Below are positions 30,690-41,265 of a DNA stretch of 44,822 nt, piece by piece (position 1 is the stretch's first letter; every line of letters starts with the position of its first letter). This DNA is from Nemertoderma westbladi (Eukaryota > Xenacoelomorpha > Nemertodermatida > Nemertodermatidae), in the NCBI GenBank assembly GCA_032718475.1, contig JAUCBJ010008872.1, positions 1-44,822 on the forward strand, read 5' to 3'. The notes under the pieces were generated by a model. It was not told where the DNA came from. It did not search any database and saw only the letters and a list, made by a program, of their open reading frames with translations. The position numbers and the translations under genes were made by a program.

Positions 30690-31745
30690 ATTATTTTCAA
30701 ATAAATGACAGTAACTCAGCTTCAGTAATACTACAATAGGGCCCAAGTACTGTCCAATATTTTCAAGGCAACAGACCCAAGTCCAATAAACTACAGTTGT
30801 TGGATGCTTGAAAGTGCAGAAGTGCAACAACTCAACTTGTGCAACAGGCTGAAGTTCAGTGAAATGGTTGGTAGACAATGCAAGAAGTCTACTTGTCTGA
30901 CTCATGTCCAATAGTTGACAGTGCAATAACTGAATAACTCCTTGGTAAACAGACAAGTCAGCAAGTTTTGTCTATTACTTGACAGTGCAATAATAATAAT
31001 TGCATAGTTGTGCAACAGGCCCGAGTCCCCTGGAATAGTTGGCAGTGCAATAGCGTCACTTTGCTCTTGGACAACAGATCCGAGTCCTGTCTAATAGTTG
31101 CATCACAATATAACTCCACTTGGGAAACAGGCCCGAGGTCTGTCAAACAATTGACAGTGCAACAACTCCACTCGCTCATCCAAATACTTAACAGCGCAAT
31201 ACTGCAATAACTCCACTGGCTAACTGGGGCAACCGACCCAAGTCATGTCAAATGCTTGACAGTGCTCTAACTCCACTTGGACAACAACTCCAAGTCCTGT
31301 CAAATAGTTGACAGTGCAATATATCTACTTGGTCAACAGACCCAAGTCCTGTCCAATACTTGACAGTGCTATAACTCCACTTGGAAATCAAATTCAAGTC
31401 CTGTCCAATACTTGACAGTGCTCTAACTCCACTTGGACAAGAAACCCAAGTCCTGTCATATGGTTGACAGTGCAATATCCACTTGGTCAACAGACTCAAG
31501 TCCTGTCCAATACTGTGCAGCTGTGACAGTGCTCTAACTCCACTTGGACAACAGCTCCAAGTCCTATGCCTAATAGTTGACTGTGCTCTAACTCCACTTG
31601 GACAACAAATCCAAGTCCTGTCAAATAGTAGACAGTGCAATAAATCCACTTGGTCAACAGACCCAAGTCTTGTCCAATAGTTGACAGTGTAATAAATCCA
31701 CTTGATCTACAGATCCAAGTTGTGTGTAAATAGTTGACAGTCTGA
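30690..31745. repeat. Satellite with about 53-bp period
   Basis: Repeats built on CAAGTCCTGTC, AATAGTTGACAGTGC and AACTCCACTTGGACAACA occur about every 52-54 bp, most regular from 31237 to 31735, and more degenerate to the left. Around 18 units. Several open frames over it on both strands are artefacts of the repeat. It ends just before the truncated LINE. Confidence 0.9.
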
Positions 31746-31949
31746 CTGTGAGCAGTGGCAGAGTAATAAATGCGATCACAACGCAATGTTTACTTATCGT
31801 GTATTTACAATATATGGAATGTGTCAGTACAGCAGTATGTGTGTGTGTAAATACAATACGGAGTGGCCTACGCATACACAGGCTGTATGCAACGGGTATG
31901 CGCGTGGTATACTGTAAACGGTATTGTACGAGTAGGTATATAGCTTCCA

Positions 31950-34810
31950 TCCATTGCGAGAAGGAGGCGATCTGGGTCAAACTACTAGGATATGACTCGT
32001 TTATCTTTGGGGGATGCTATATCCCACCATCTTCATCGACATACTACGATATATCGCAGTTTGCTATGTTGCAGGGTAGGATACACGACGCCCCGGAGAA
32101 ATTTATTTTTCTGCTAGGTGATATGAATACACGTCTGGGGGACCTATCTGATTTTGTAACTACAAACAGCGATTTATCGTATGGTAAACCAAGTGACTCT
32201 GGAGTCAATAGCAATGGGAAACTTATGCGTAAACTATGTATGGATAGCCATATGATTCCCATAAATCACCTGTGTTACAACAAAAATCAATTCGGTGGAG
32301 GGTTATCCTATCGTCAGCGAGATGTATGGAAATCTGAGGTTGATTACGCCTTTTGTTCACAGCAGTCTGTTAAGTTTATTACATCATTCAATGTACTGAA
32401 CAATGAACATCGTTGTTCTAACCACGCACCTATTTGTCTAGAACTGAACCTGATGCCTGAAGATGCAAATCTTACGTTGCTAAGTACTGCTACTGCGGAA
32501 ATTGCACGACTCGCAGGGTTACTTTCACCGAAGCCCCAGTTCAGACAATCACACGGTAAACAGACAAAGTGTGACCGAGTTAGAAAACCGATAAATTTAA
32601 GATCAATTGATGCTATTAAATTACAGACAAAACTTTTTACTTTGACCCCTCCACCTCTAGACTGTACCATATCTATAGACAGCACAATGGACGCATTTAC
32701 AACGGCTATTTATCACGCTGCCAATGACTGCAAACAAATAAACCAACAATCAAATGTACACACTATGCATCGTAGTGGCAGCTGCGTATCAGTGTCCACA
32801 GACAGATGGACAAATCTGATGGAAAACGGTGACCAAAATAAGTTGTGGACGGCAATAAACTGGAAGGGCTCAGTAATTACAGAAATGAATGAACAACCAA
32901 GCGATGAAAACTTTAAGAATCACTTTGAGTCTCTGCTTAATCCTTCAAATACACAGCAACTACCTACTATAAATATAGACAGCCAGCCATTTGTACCTGT
33001 CCTAGATGATCCGATTTCAGACAAAGAATTTGCGGAAGGATTGGCTTCTATGAAACCTAACAAAGCACCAGGACCCGATGGTGTGAGTCCAGGTATTTTA
33101 AAACAGTTGCCGGCGTTTTGGCTAATATTCCTTATTGGATTATTTAATATAATTTTCAATTTGGGCAGTATTCCTTTTTCTTGGACATTCACTAAACTAT
33201 GTACGATATTCAAGTCAGGTAGCATCATGGATTGCGGCAATTATCGCGGTATAAGCGTACCAGATGCAGTGTTTAAACTATTTGATATCATATTTAATAA
33301 ACGGTTGATACTCTGGTTTATACCTAGGAGAGAACAAGCTGGTGGTCAAGAAGGACGTAGTTGCCAGGAGCAGGTATTAGCTCTAAGACTGTTGATCGCG
33401 TTTGCAAAGAAAACGAAACAGAAACTTTACATAATCTTCATAGATTTTAGTAAGGCATATGATAAGGTACCGCGGTCAGCTTTAATCGAGGAGCTGATGA
33501 AACTTGGTTGTGGAGGAAAATTTATAACAATTATTATTGCTATTTACAAATCTACTAGTCTTATCCTCCGATCTGCAATTATATGTGTATCTGCTGGCCT
33601 TAAACAAGGAGGTCCAACCAGTGTAACGCTTTTTATCATCTATATAGATAGATTTATCCGTAATATAAATGCTACATTCCAACAAGATGGATTCCTTGGT
33701 GCGTTAAACTGTTTATTATTGATGGACGATACTGCAATTGTGGCAACGACTCGGTCTGTCTGTGAAGAAAAATTCAAAGTTATGTTAGATTTTTGCGACT
33801 CCTCTGGCATGGTGATTAACCAAAGCAAGACGAAGTTGTTAATAATTAATGGAAGTGCAGATGACGGTCAAGTAATGGAAGTGCGGGACATCGCTGTCAA
33901 GAGAACTAATAAATATGTTTACCTTGGTTGCATTATTACTGCAGATGGAAAACAAACATCTATATTAAAGGAAACAGCTACGATGAAACAAAAGCAGGTG
34001 TTAAAGTTCTCGTCATTCATTCAAACCAATACTGATATGCCATTTATAGTAAAAAGAAAAGTAGCAGAGGCTGCTCTTTTCTCATCGATTCTATATGGAT
34101 CGGAAACATGGTTAACAACAAACCTCAAGGTGATTAACACCATGTACATGCAAATAATCAAGCAACTCCTAGGAGTACGCCAAACTACGCCCAACTACTT
34201 ATGTCTAATAGAACTAGGTATGGAGCCTCTGTCCGTCCTTATTGCTGAAAATCGTCAACGGTTTTATTGGAAGGCAAAATCCAACCTTCCCATCGAGACT
34301 CCTTTACTGCAGGCTTTGCAGATATGTTGCAATGTTTGCACGGAAGAAATGTCACTTCTGGAGGGAAACGAACAACATGGCAGTAATGGAGGTAAATGTT
34401 TAAAAGAAATAGTCTCTGATGTCAGGTCGATGGTAAACACGAGGGCTACGACGTACCTAAAAATAAACCCTCAACTAACAGTCCATCCAATATACTCTAG
34501 TAATAACATTCCAGAACAGTATAGAATCGCATTTACGCAACTGAGGCTCTCCTCACATCGTTTAAAGGTTGAAGTGGGTCGATGGAACCGTCCACCAACA
34601 CCGCGAGATCAGCGCTTGTGTGTTTGTGGTTTAGTTGAGGATGAGGAACATCTCGTATTCCATTGTTCTCTACCAGAGCGAACTACGATTCGGTCGAAGT
34701 ACACATTAACTGTGAATAACTTACAAGATTTAATGGCGATTACCAACCCAAATGAAATAAAACAAATAGCAGAACTTATTTACCGTCTAAAGCAAACCAT
34801 TAAGAGATGA
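31950..34810 (+). CDS. LINE ORF2: endonuclease/reverse transcriptase, 5'-truncated
   Basis: Homology starts near EKEAIWVKLLG; the upstream 65 codons of the open frame are not LINE-like. Domains in order: the rest of an apurinic-type endonuclease (FLLGDMNTRLGD, EVDYAF, SNHAPI in place of the usual SDHxPI), a linker, then RT with SMKPNKAPGPDGVSPGIL, NYRGISV, IIFIDFSKAYDKVPR (catalytic Asp), GLKQGGPTS, LLMDDTAIVA (Asp pair in LMDD instead of FADD/YADD), and a C-terminal CVCGLVEDEEHLVFHC zinc motif, ending TGA at 34808-34810. The frame is open for over 900 codons, so this is a fairly recent 5'-truncated insertion. The enzyme nicks the target and primes cDNA at the break. The clade is not decided. 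Confidence 0.92.
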
Positions 34811-35106
34811 TAACTTCCCTTAACATGATAATTATCTTAATTATAATAATTGATTGCAATAATATAGCTAGTATATACATATTGGCACTTCTAATGATGT
34901 AGAATAATTAATAATAATAATATTTGTGCTATATTTTCCATATAGTTTTAGTTTTATTTTAATTACGTACACACGGTTAATATTGGATTATCAAACAGTA
35001 GGGTTATTGTTAAATTTGTGGAAATTTTGTTTTCTATTGCTGAAGATAAACCAAATGTTAAATGTAATACAGGGCAGGTGATATCCTGCCAACTAACTAA
35101 CTAACT
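34811..35106 (+). other. LINE 3' untranslated region and (CTAA)n tail
   Basis: AT-rich sequence after the RT stop, ending CAGGTGATATCCTGCC followed by AACTAACTAACTAACT. The tetranucleotide tail and the short hairpin CAGG-TGATAT-CCTG are typical of LINE 3' ends recognised by the cognate RT. BEL coding sequence starts immediately after. Confidence 0.65.
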
Positions 35107-35112
35107 ACTGAA

Positions 35113-35996
35113 GAGCAAAGGGTTGTTGCTGTGGATGACTCGATGAACGAGGGTTTTGGAAGGCTTGCGAGCCTACCGAAAAATGTGAAGGCATTGACCC
35201 CACCCACCAGGCTTCGACACCGGTCGTTGATCTAGGAAGGCTTGCGAGCCTACCGACAGATCAAAAGGTTGTCAAACCGCCACACGACGATTCGATGCCA
35301 ACTAGTGACACCGGAAGGCTTGCGAGCCTACCAGACACATTGACACTAGCCACCGCAGCGGACGAAGACGTGGACGAGGACCATGGCGCAGTGCAAGCAG
35401 CGCTTGACCGACTGCTGACTGAACGGACCATTAAATGGTTAGAACAGGACTCAGCAGAACCCGGTAGTTACGAGACCGCTATGTCAGAACAGGAAAAACG
35501 GTCATTAATTATTATGAGAGATACCATTCGCCAGACTGCGAATGGCCACTATGAAGTTGGCATGTTGTGGCGCAATGGACAACCTAAGCTTGTTAACAAC
35601 TACCCGCTTGCTTTGAGGCGACTCAAATCAATAAGGCAGCGATTGTTACATGATGAGACGGCCCATATGCAATACAATGCGCAACTTCAGACGTATCTCC
35701 AAAAGGGATACGCCATTAGGATGTTAAATCCCGAGGTAACCACAGATCAGACATATTACCTGCCACATCATTTTGTTCGACACCCGGACAAACCTGGCAA
35801 GGTGCGTGTAGTCAACTACTGCGCTGCGCTTTACCAAGGGATGTCTATGAACAGCAAACTGATGGATGGGCCGAATATGAATAATTATCTCATGGGAGTC
35901 CTAATGCGTTTTAGACAATGCAAAGTGGCTTTCACCTGTGACGTAGAGGCCATGTTTCACCAGGTTAAGGTTTGGAGCGGGACAGGGACAGCTTGA
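35113..35996 (+). pseudogene. BEL/Pao pol A: pre-RT region and first half of RT
   Basis: Open from about 35179 in one frame, with the preceding 60 bp in another. The N-terminal part holds three GRLASLP heptapeptides encoded by a repeated palindrome (35158, 35235 and 35313). RT begins near LVNNYPLALRRLKSIRQRL and includes YYLPHHFVRH, KVRVVNYCAA and FTCDVEAMFHQVKV with the first catalytic Asp. A one-base change near 35970 ends the frame at TGA 35994-35996; the true continuation (ERDRDSLRFLWYPDG) is in the next frame. The 5' LTR and gag are not present; the LINE 3' end lies directly upstream, so the element's 5' side was lost or displaced. Confidence 0.8.
35158..35332 (+). repeat. In-frame 20-bp palindromic element, three copies (a fourth at 38067)
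   Basis: GGAAGGCTTGCGAGCCTACC occurs identically at 35158-35177, 35235-35254 and 35313-35332. A variant, GGAAGGCCCGTGGGCCTACC, lies at 38067-38086. Each forms AGGC…GCCT hairpins. In the variant, base pairs change on both sides of the stem (T-A to C-G, T-G to C-G). Confidence 0.9.
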
Positions 35997-36797
35997 GGTT
36001 TCTTTGGTATCCAGACGGAAATTTAGAACTTCCGCCAGAAACTTACCAAATGCAGGTAAGAGTTTTCGGAGCCAGGGACAGCCCCAACTGCACCATGTAC
36101 GCCTTAAAGCAAACTGCATTGGACAGACAAGACCAATTTGACCCAGAAGTAGTTTGGACAGTGGAACGAGACTGTGGATGACGATGATGTGGATGACGGC
36201 CTCAAGAGTTGTGACACTCTGGAGCGCGCTACGACCGTAGCACACCAACTCCAGGATTGTCTTGCTGAGGGCGGATTCCGCCTTACGAAGTTCGCTTCCA
36301 ACGAACCCGAACTAGTGAACTCATTCGACCCGACGGATTGCAGTGGAGGAGATTTGGACTTAGACCTAGAACCTCTACCTACGACCAAAGTATTAGGACT
36401 TAGTTGGGACCCGAACACCGACAATTTTAGGGTATGTGTAAGGTCCAACGACCAGACTAGACCTCTCACTAAGAAGACTTGCTTATCGACCATGAGTCGA
36501 TTGTATGACCCATTGTGTTTCATTAGTCCAGTGATCCTACATGCTAGGATCATACTCCGCAGCATTTGGCAAGCCGGACTGGAATGGGACGATCCCATCC
36601 CAGAAAAGTTAGCTGAGCAATGGAGGGACTGGGAAGCCCAACTGACGTTCCTACAAGACTATACCATACCAAGGGTATACTTTCCTTTGCAGACCACCTT
36701 TCCTGCCAATTTAGAGCTTCACAGCTTCAGTGACGCTAGTAAGGATGGACTGGGGGTTAATTTGTACCTTACACGACAAGTGACATCGGACAGCTAG
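35972..36797 (+). pseudogene. BEL/Pao pol A: RT second half to RNase H start
   Basis: Frame 1 (to 36181) has RFLWYPDG and FGARDSPNCTMYAL. The next frame starts near DDDDVDDGLKSCDTL, the catalytic YVDD region in which Tyr is replaced by Asp but both Asp remain. Then come LGLSWDP, SRLYDPLCFISPVILHAR and the RNase H start LHSFSDASKDGLG, ending TAG at 36795-36797. The motif order is exactly that of BEL pol. Two frameshifts and one stop in this stretch make it non-functional. Confidence 0.8.
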
Positions 36798-36800
36798 GAA

Positions 36801-37320
36801 GTGTCTCTCGTTACTTCAAGGGCTAGAACAATGCTGTTGAAGTATATGACTGTACCTCGTGGAGAGCTGCAAGCCGGGACGATATCCACCGATATTGTCA
36901 GTTTAGTTCAACGCGAGCTGGAGGCTAACTTGAAGGTCACATATTGGACGGATGCGACGTTGGTACTTTGGTACATAAACAACGAAACATTCAAGTTCAA
37001 GACTTTCGTAGCCAACAGACGGCTGAAATATTGGACCGGTCGCTCAAACAAGATTGGCGTCACTGTCCAGGGAAGCTGAACCCAGCTGACATCGCGTCAC
37101 GGGGGTTGCTACCAATCGACTTTTGTAAACCGGACAATAAATCCTTTTGGTTTAGAGGACCCGATTTCCTACAGCGACCATCAGACGAATGGCCACCATT
37201 ATTTGACGCAACAACTAATACCATACCAGAGGGTGCCGAGATAAAAATCGACACAGTTGTCAAATCTAAAGCGAAAGCCAATGCCAAGGTCAAGAGGAAA
37301 CAAGGACGGATGAAATCTGA
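36801..37320 (+). pseudogene. BEL/Pao pol A: RNase H end and connection
   Basis: VTSRARTMLLKYMTVPRGEL contains the RNase H Glu, and VTYWTDATLVLWYI its Asp. After a frame change near 37050 the text continues LNPADIASRG and FWFRGPDFLQ, the fixed BEL motifs between RNase H and integrase, then a Lys-rich stretch (KSKAKANAKVKRKQGRMK). Confidence 0.8.
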
Positions 37321-37720
37321 TGACCTGGACGTTAGACCTGACAATACGCCAGAAGTCTCACCAGACTCTCGACCAGACGCTTGTATGAATCTTTCACCGG
37401 ATGTTCCACGGGAGATTTCACCAGACGTTTTGCTGGATTGTTCACCGGATGACTCTCCAGATTTATTCACCAGAAGCGACACCAGATTGTTCTCCGGATT
37501 GTTCGCCAGACTGTTTTATCGAACTCTCGACAGATTGTCTACCGGACGTTTCACCAGACTCTCCACCAGACATCTCGACAGACTTTCCACCAGAATTTAG
37601 ACCAGACTTTCTGACAGAAGCTACGCCAGACTTTCTTTGGGACTGATGACAGGACATTTCGCCGGAAGTTCCGCGCTATGTCTCACCAGACGTCTCACCA
37701 GACTGTCTACTAGACTTTCC
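37320..37720 (+). repeat. SPD-rich coding repeat inside BEL pol A
   Basis: A 12- to 24-bp degenerate repeat (CACCAGAC, TTCACCGGA, CTCGACAGA) translated as SPDxxPDxSPD. The frame changes near 37480, and both frames show the same Ser/Pro/Asp bias (ATPDCSPDCSPDC, VSPDSPPDIS). No such insertion is part of the usual BEL pol between RNase H and integrase. Confidence 0.7.
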
Positions 37721-37721
37721 A

Positions 37722-38228
37722 TTGGAAAGAAACGACGTGTACTGTAAGGACGCAATGAATTCATTGGAGCTGACTAGTACACACCCATTAGGTATTAACA
37801 ACTTACCGAATTTGACTTCTTTGGACGACGAAGGTGTGGCCACAGCGATCACACTCCGCTCAAGGAAAATACTTGACTTACCACCTACAGGTAAACGTGT
37901 GACTAAGGTTAGGAAGCTTACAAGCTCACAGGAACACACTAGCACTGTAGAGTTGAAACCGTTACTGCCAGTCAATTCACTAGGTGCGGACGGTAGAGGT
38001 AAGACTGTGGAGATTGACATACTTGAGGACACAGACAAACCTATTGTACAAAGGGAGACACCTACCGGAAGGCCCGTGGGCCTACCAAGTCCAAACAAGT
38101 ATCCACATTACGACTATACCTCACCTGATGACGTCACTAACACTTACGTTGACAGGATAGTAAACCTAACTAGATCATGGACTGACGCATGCCGCAAGAC
38201 TTACCTTAGAGGAAGTTGGTCTTTGTGA
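37722..38228 (+). pseudogene. BEL/Pao pol A: connection domain
   Basis: 168 open codons between the SPD repeat and the integrase, with TAITLRSRKILDLPP and a C-terminal VDRIVNLTRSWTDACRKTY segment corresponding to the helical region before the BEL integrase. It contains the TGRPVGLPSP peptide encoded by a variant (38067-38086) of the palindrome seen upstream. Ends TGA at 38226-38228. Confidence 0.6.
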
Positions 38229-38299
38229 AGTTGATATTATAAGACATTATCAATTGTGATATTTCGCACAAGAGTTCACAGCGATCAATCAGGGTAAAC

Positions 38300-39126
38300 A
38301 GATCAAGTCTTCACCGATTTTGAGTTGGAGTCCGATTATTTATAGGGGCTTACTTTGTCACAAGTCTAGACTCCAGAACATTGACTTTGCACTTGACTTT
38401 AGGTATCCTATCATCATACAGCAACACCATGAGTTACAGCGCGCTATGATACTGGACGCACATGTATGACTCAAACACGTGGGTAGACATCACTGTCTAT
38501 CACACTTACGATCGAGGTTTGTACTGATTAGGCCTAGCAAGGCATTGAGTTCGGTAACACGGAACTGTATAATTTGTAAGAAGGTGCACGCGAGGATAGG
38601 ACACCAAGAAATGAGTGAACTAACACTAGCAAGATTACAGGCTTTTAGACCCCCTTTCACTGAGACAGGGATAGACTGTTTTGGACCTATAATCGCGAAA
38701 CGCGGAAGGGTACAGGTAAAACGTTGGGGATTGATCTTCACTTGCATGGCCAGCAGAGCTGTCCATATTGATCGTGTGACAGACTTGACCACCAACGCCT
38801 TTATCCTAGCCTTACGGCGATTTATCGCTAGACGTGGATTGGTCAAATCCATTTATTGCGACCAAGGGACTAACTTTGTGGGTGCACGGAATGAAATAAC
38901 CAGAGCTTTAAGGAAGTTGGACAAAGACCAGATTTCCGAGGAACTACGTCCTCACCGTATTGTTTGGAACTTTAACACTCCTGACAGTCCGTGTAGAGGC
39001 GGCGTTTGGGAAAGGCTGATTGGCTCAATCAAGACGGCTATGGCAAAAGTAATACCGACGCAACACATTAACAGACAACCAACTGACGACGTTGTTAATA
39101 GAAATCGAAGCGGTTTTGAACACTAG
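38300..39126 (+). pseudogene. BEL/Pao pol A: integrase zinc domain and catalytic core
   Basis: Reads SPILSW, RYPIIIQQHHELQRAMILDA, then an in-frame TGA near 38466 inside the HHCC zinc motif, then HHCLSHLRSRFVLIRP and CIICKK. The core has the DDE triad in ETGIDCFGP, IYCDQGTNFVGA and RGGVWERLIGSIK. A one-base shift near 39085 moves the rest to the next frame. Integrase would join the element's cDNA ends to host DNA. The triad is intact but the reading frame is not. Confidence 0.85.
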
Positions 39127-39592
39127 ACCGATCGCTTTGATCCCAGACAATAACGACGCACAGTTTGCCTTGACACCAGCGCACCTGCTTATGCAGGCGC
39201 CGACGACATTGTTGCCCACTTCAGTACCTGTCGATAGCGACGGATACGGCAACAAAGCTTGGAAAATCACTCAGCTGATAGCCAACAAATTCTGGGAAAT
39301 ATGGCAGAAGCATTATTTGCCCTCTATTTCGACCAGAACCTCTTGGTATCTTAATACCCGATGTTTGAGATGCGGTGACCATGTTTTATTGGCTGAAGCC
39401 AATCTGAAAAGACGGTTTTGGCTGACTGGAGTCATTTTGACCACGCACCCTACATCTGGTGTAGTAAGGACAGTTACTGTACGGACTATCGACGGACGTA
39501 CCGTAGATAGGCCTGTACAACGTCTCGTGCTCCTTGAGGAGACTAGAAACGAGACAGGAGACTACAAATCTCCACCCAATATTAGTAAATAG
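39092..39592 (+). pseudogene. BEL/Pao pol A: integrase C-terminal domain
   Basis: Continues LLIEIEAVLNTRPI, FALTPAHLLMQ, KFWEIWQKHYLPSI and a beta-rich end with CGDHVLLAEANLKRRFW, stopping with TAG at 39590-39592. These are the standard BEL integrase tail motifs (LNxRPL, LTPxHLL, FW.RW..EYL). Confidence 0.85.
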
Positions 39593-40400
39593 AGATGTGG
39601 GACCCTTGATGGCCACCACATAGACTTACCGTATTTTAGTAATTTAGTATTTTGTATTACTGTATGTGCATTTGAATTCCTCTTCACTGTAGATAGAGAC
39701 AGCGGTGGAATTCCATTGTCTTTATATGTGAACATGGAGGGTAGTACCCTTATGTATCACATAGGAGCGGGATTGTGTGTACAGTAGGAATGGAATTCCA
39801 CTTGGAACCCACAAGTGAGACAATTTTTCAAAAATTATTAGACAAATCCATTTGGTTGGAATTAAATTTAAGAAAAATGATTCTCCAGTGAATGCGAATT
39901 CTAGAATACAGCTAGATAAAAATTAAAATTGGGGAGGACAAGAGCGGATGGAAGGCTTGCAATGTGACGGGATCCAGGGAGGATCCCGGTTTATCCGGTT
40001 TTTAATCTACGCGTCCCCGCCGTGTGTGAAAAGTGAAACAGTTTGTTGATCGTTGTATATGGTCCTTCGGGTATAATAGCATAAATGAATAAATGATACA
40101 CGGGATAGATGATACAATGCAATGATACACAATAGAATATTAATGGTAAACGGAAGGCGGGTATCGAAGACGGTGATTAAAGTGCCGGTACTTCCCTAGC
40201 TAAACTAACCTAACTAACTGATTGAATGACACACTGAATAAATGATACACTGAATAAATGATAGCTGTACTGGTAATGTATATTGCACGGTTGGCCAAGT
40301 TACGTTACCCAGCCGGTGCCTTCCCCCCATTGGCTAATAACTCTGTTGTCACCCTTTGCCCCCCTCTGAAGTGCTTCCCTTCGCCCTTGCTATTCTCTCT
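39593..40400. other. 3' non-coding part of BEL A, possible LTR
   Basis: Follows the pol stop directly; TGTGGGACCC at 39596 could open a 3' LTR, but no second copy exists in the window to prove it. It contains TGGAATTCCA palindromes (39710 and 39790) and a perfect 8-bp stem CGGGATCC/GGATCCCG at 39968-39988. ATGATACACTGAATAAATG repeats lie at 40080-40265. No gene recognised. Confidence 0.45.
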
Positions 40401-40726
40401 CTTTCAGGGGTGTAACCCCTGAAAGTTCTGACCCTTATTGTGCGTATGTGTCTCCTTCCCACTTTGTTGGGGTGACATGAGGTTGATATTGGTAATCAAC
40501 CTCGTGCTCCCAATATTGCTTAACGGCTCACTTTATGGGGTGGTTAGCGGAATTGGATAAGCTAACACTCCCCCCCATGCTATCTTCCCGGTGAGAAGAT
40601 AGCATCCACCTCTAGTGCGCTACAATTCCGCTGGATCCCGATCTAGCATCGGGTGTGGGGTGGGATTATTTTCTTTCGGAGCCGGCTTTCCAGGCCGCTC
40701 CCTATGGGTATGATAATGCTACCCAT
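40401..40726. other. Cluster of perfect stem-loops
   Basis: Five perfect hairpins in 326 bp: CTTTCAGGGG/CCCCTGAAAG (40401-40425, 5-nt loop); GAGGTTGAT/ATCAACCTC (40479-40503, 7-nt loop); ATGCTATCTTC/GAAGATAGCAT (40577-40605, 7-nt loop); CCCGAT/ATCGGG (40637-40653, 5-nt loop); ATGGGTA/TACCCAT (40704-40726, 9-nt loop). Spacers are pyrimidine-rich on the plus strand. No coding function is evident; it could be a structured untranslated region of the minus-strand unit at 41266-42141 or of a neighbouring retroelement. Confidence 0.85.
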
Positions 40727-41262
40727 TTGACTGGCGTCCCGTGTCGGGCCGAACGTGCGCTCCTCTCACACGACTTTTGTTTCCCCAGCACTTTCGCCAC
40801 TCTAACTCTACTCTACTCTCACCCCAACTCTTACACTCTCGGACCTCTTCGTCCCTTAATCTGCCTCTTACTTCTCCCCCCCCCCCCACACTTGAATTGC
40901 GCTCGCACTCTCTCTATACCCCGCACTCTCTCTGCACTACAACTCAACCTCTATCCTGACCACTCACTCCCGACGAGTCTCACCCCTCCCTTTTGTGCAG
41001 TCGCACTCAAGAAGCGTGATGTCGTCCTATGTCTCGTCCGTGCTAGTATCATAGTCCATTGGTCCCCAGTCCCAGTAGCTAATTGAGAAAGGTTATATGA
41101 CTATAGTACTTACTTCGAATATATTTTATTACTAGATTACTGATTGTTACGTACGTACATACAAATTGCACTTATTCGATTATTTACATTATTTGAATTT
41201 GTATTTAAGAGTTCGCACGTCTCGCGTGGTGCCTTCCAGGCATGTTACACGAAGTCTTAGTT
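40727..41262. other. Pyrimidine-rich region, nothing coding recognised
   Basis: CT-rich on the plus strand to 41000 (CTCTACTCTACTCTCACCCC and a C run near 40878). The 143-codon open frame at 40655-41086 is a composition artefact. AT-rich sequence with AATATATTTTATT follows at 41110-41200, and a TGCCT/AGGCA hairpin sits at 41229-41242. Confidence 0.5.
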
Positions 41263-41265
41263 CGT

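Noticed and set aside
31748-31948. First 65 codons of the long LINE frame
   Set aside because: No similarity to LINE endonucleases and low complexity; the homologous part begins near 31950.
31010-31980. Many ORFs on both strands over the 53-bp satellite
   Set aside because: Repeat-derived frames, repeated Trp/Ser/Cys peptides only.
40655-41086. 143-codon plus-strand ORF with signal-like Leu stretch
   Set aside because: It arises from the CT-rich composition and overlaps two perfect hairpins; no motif.
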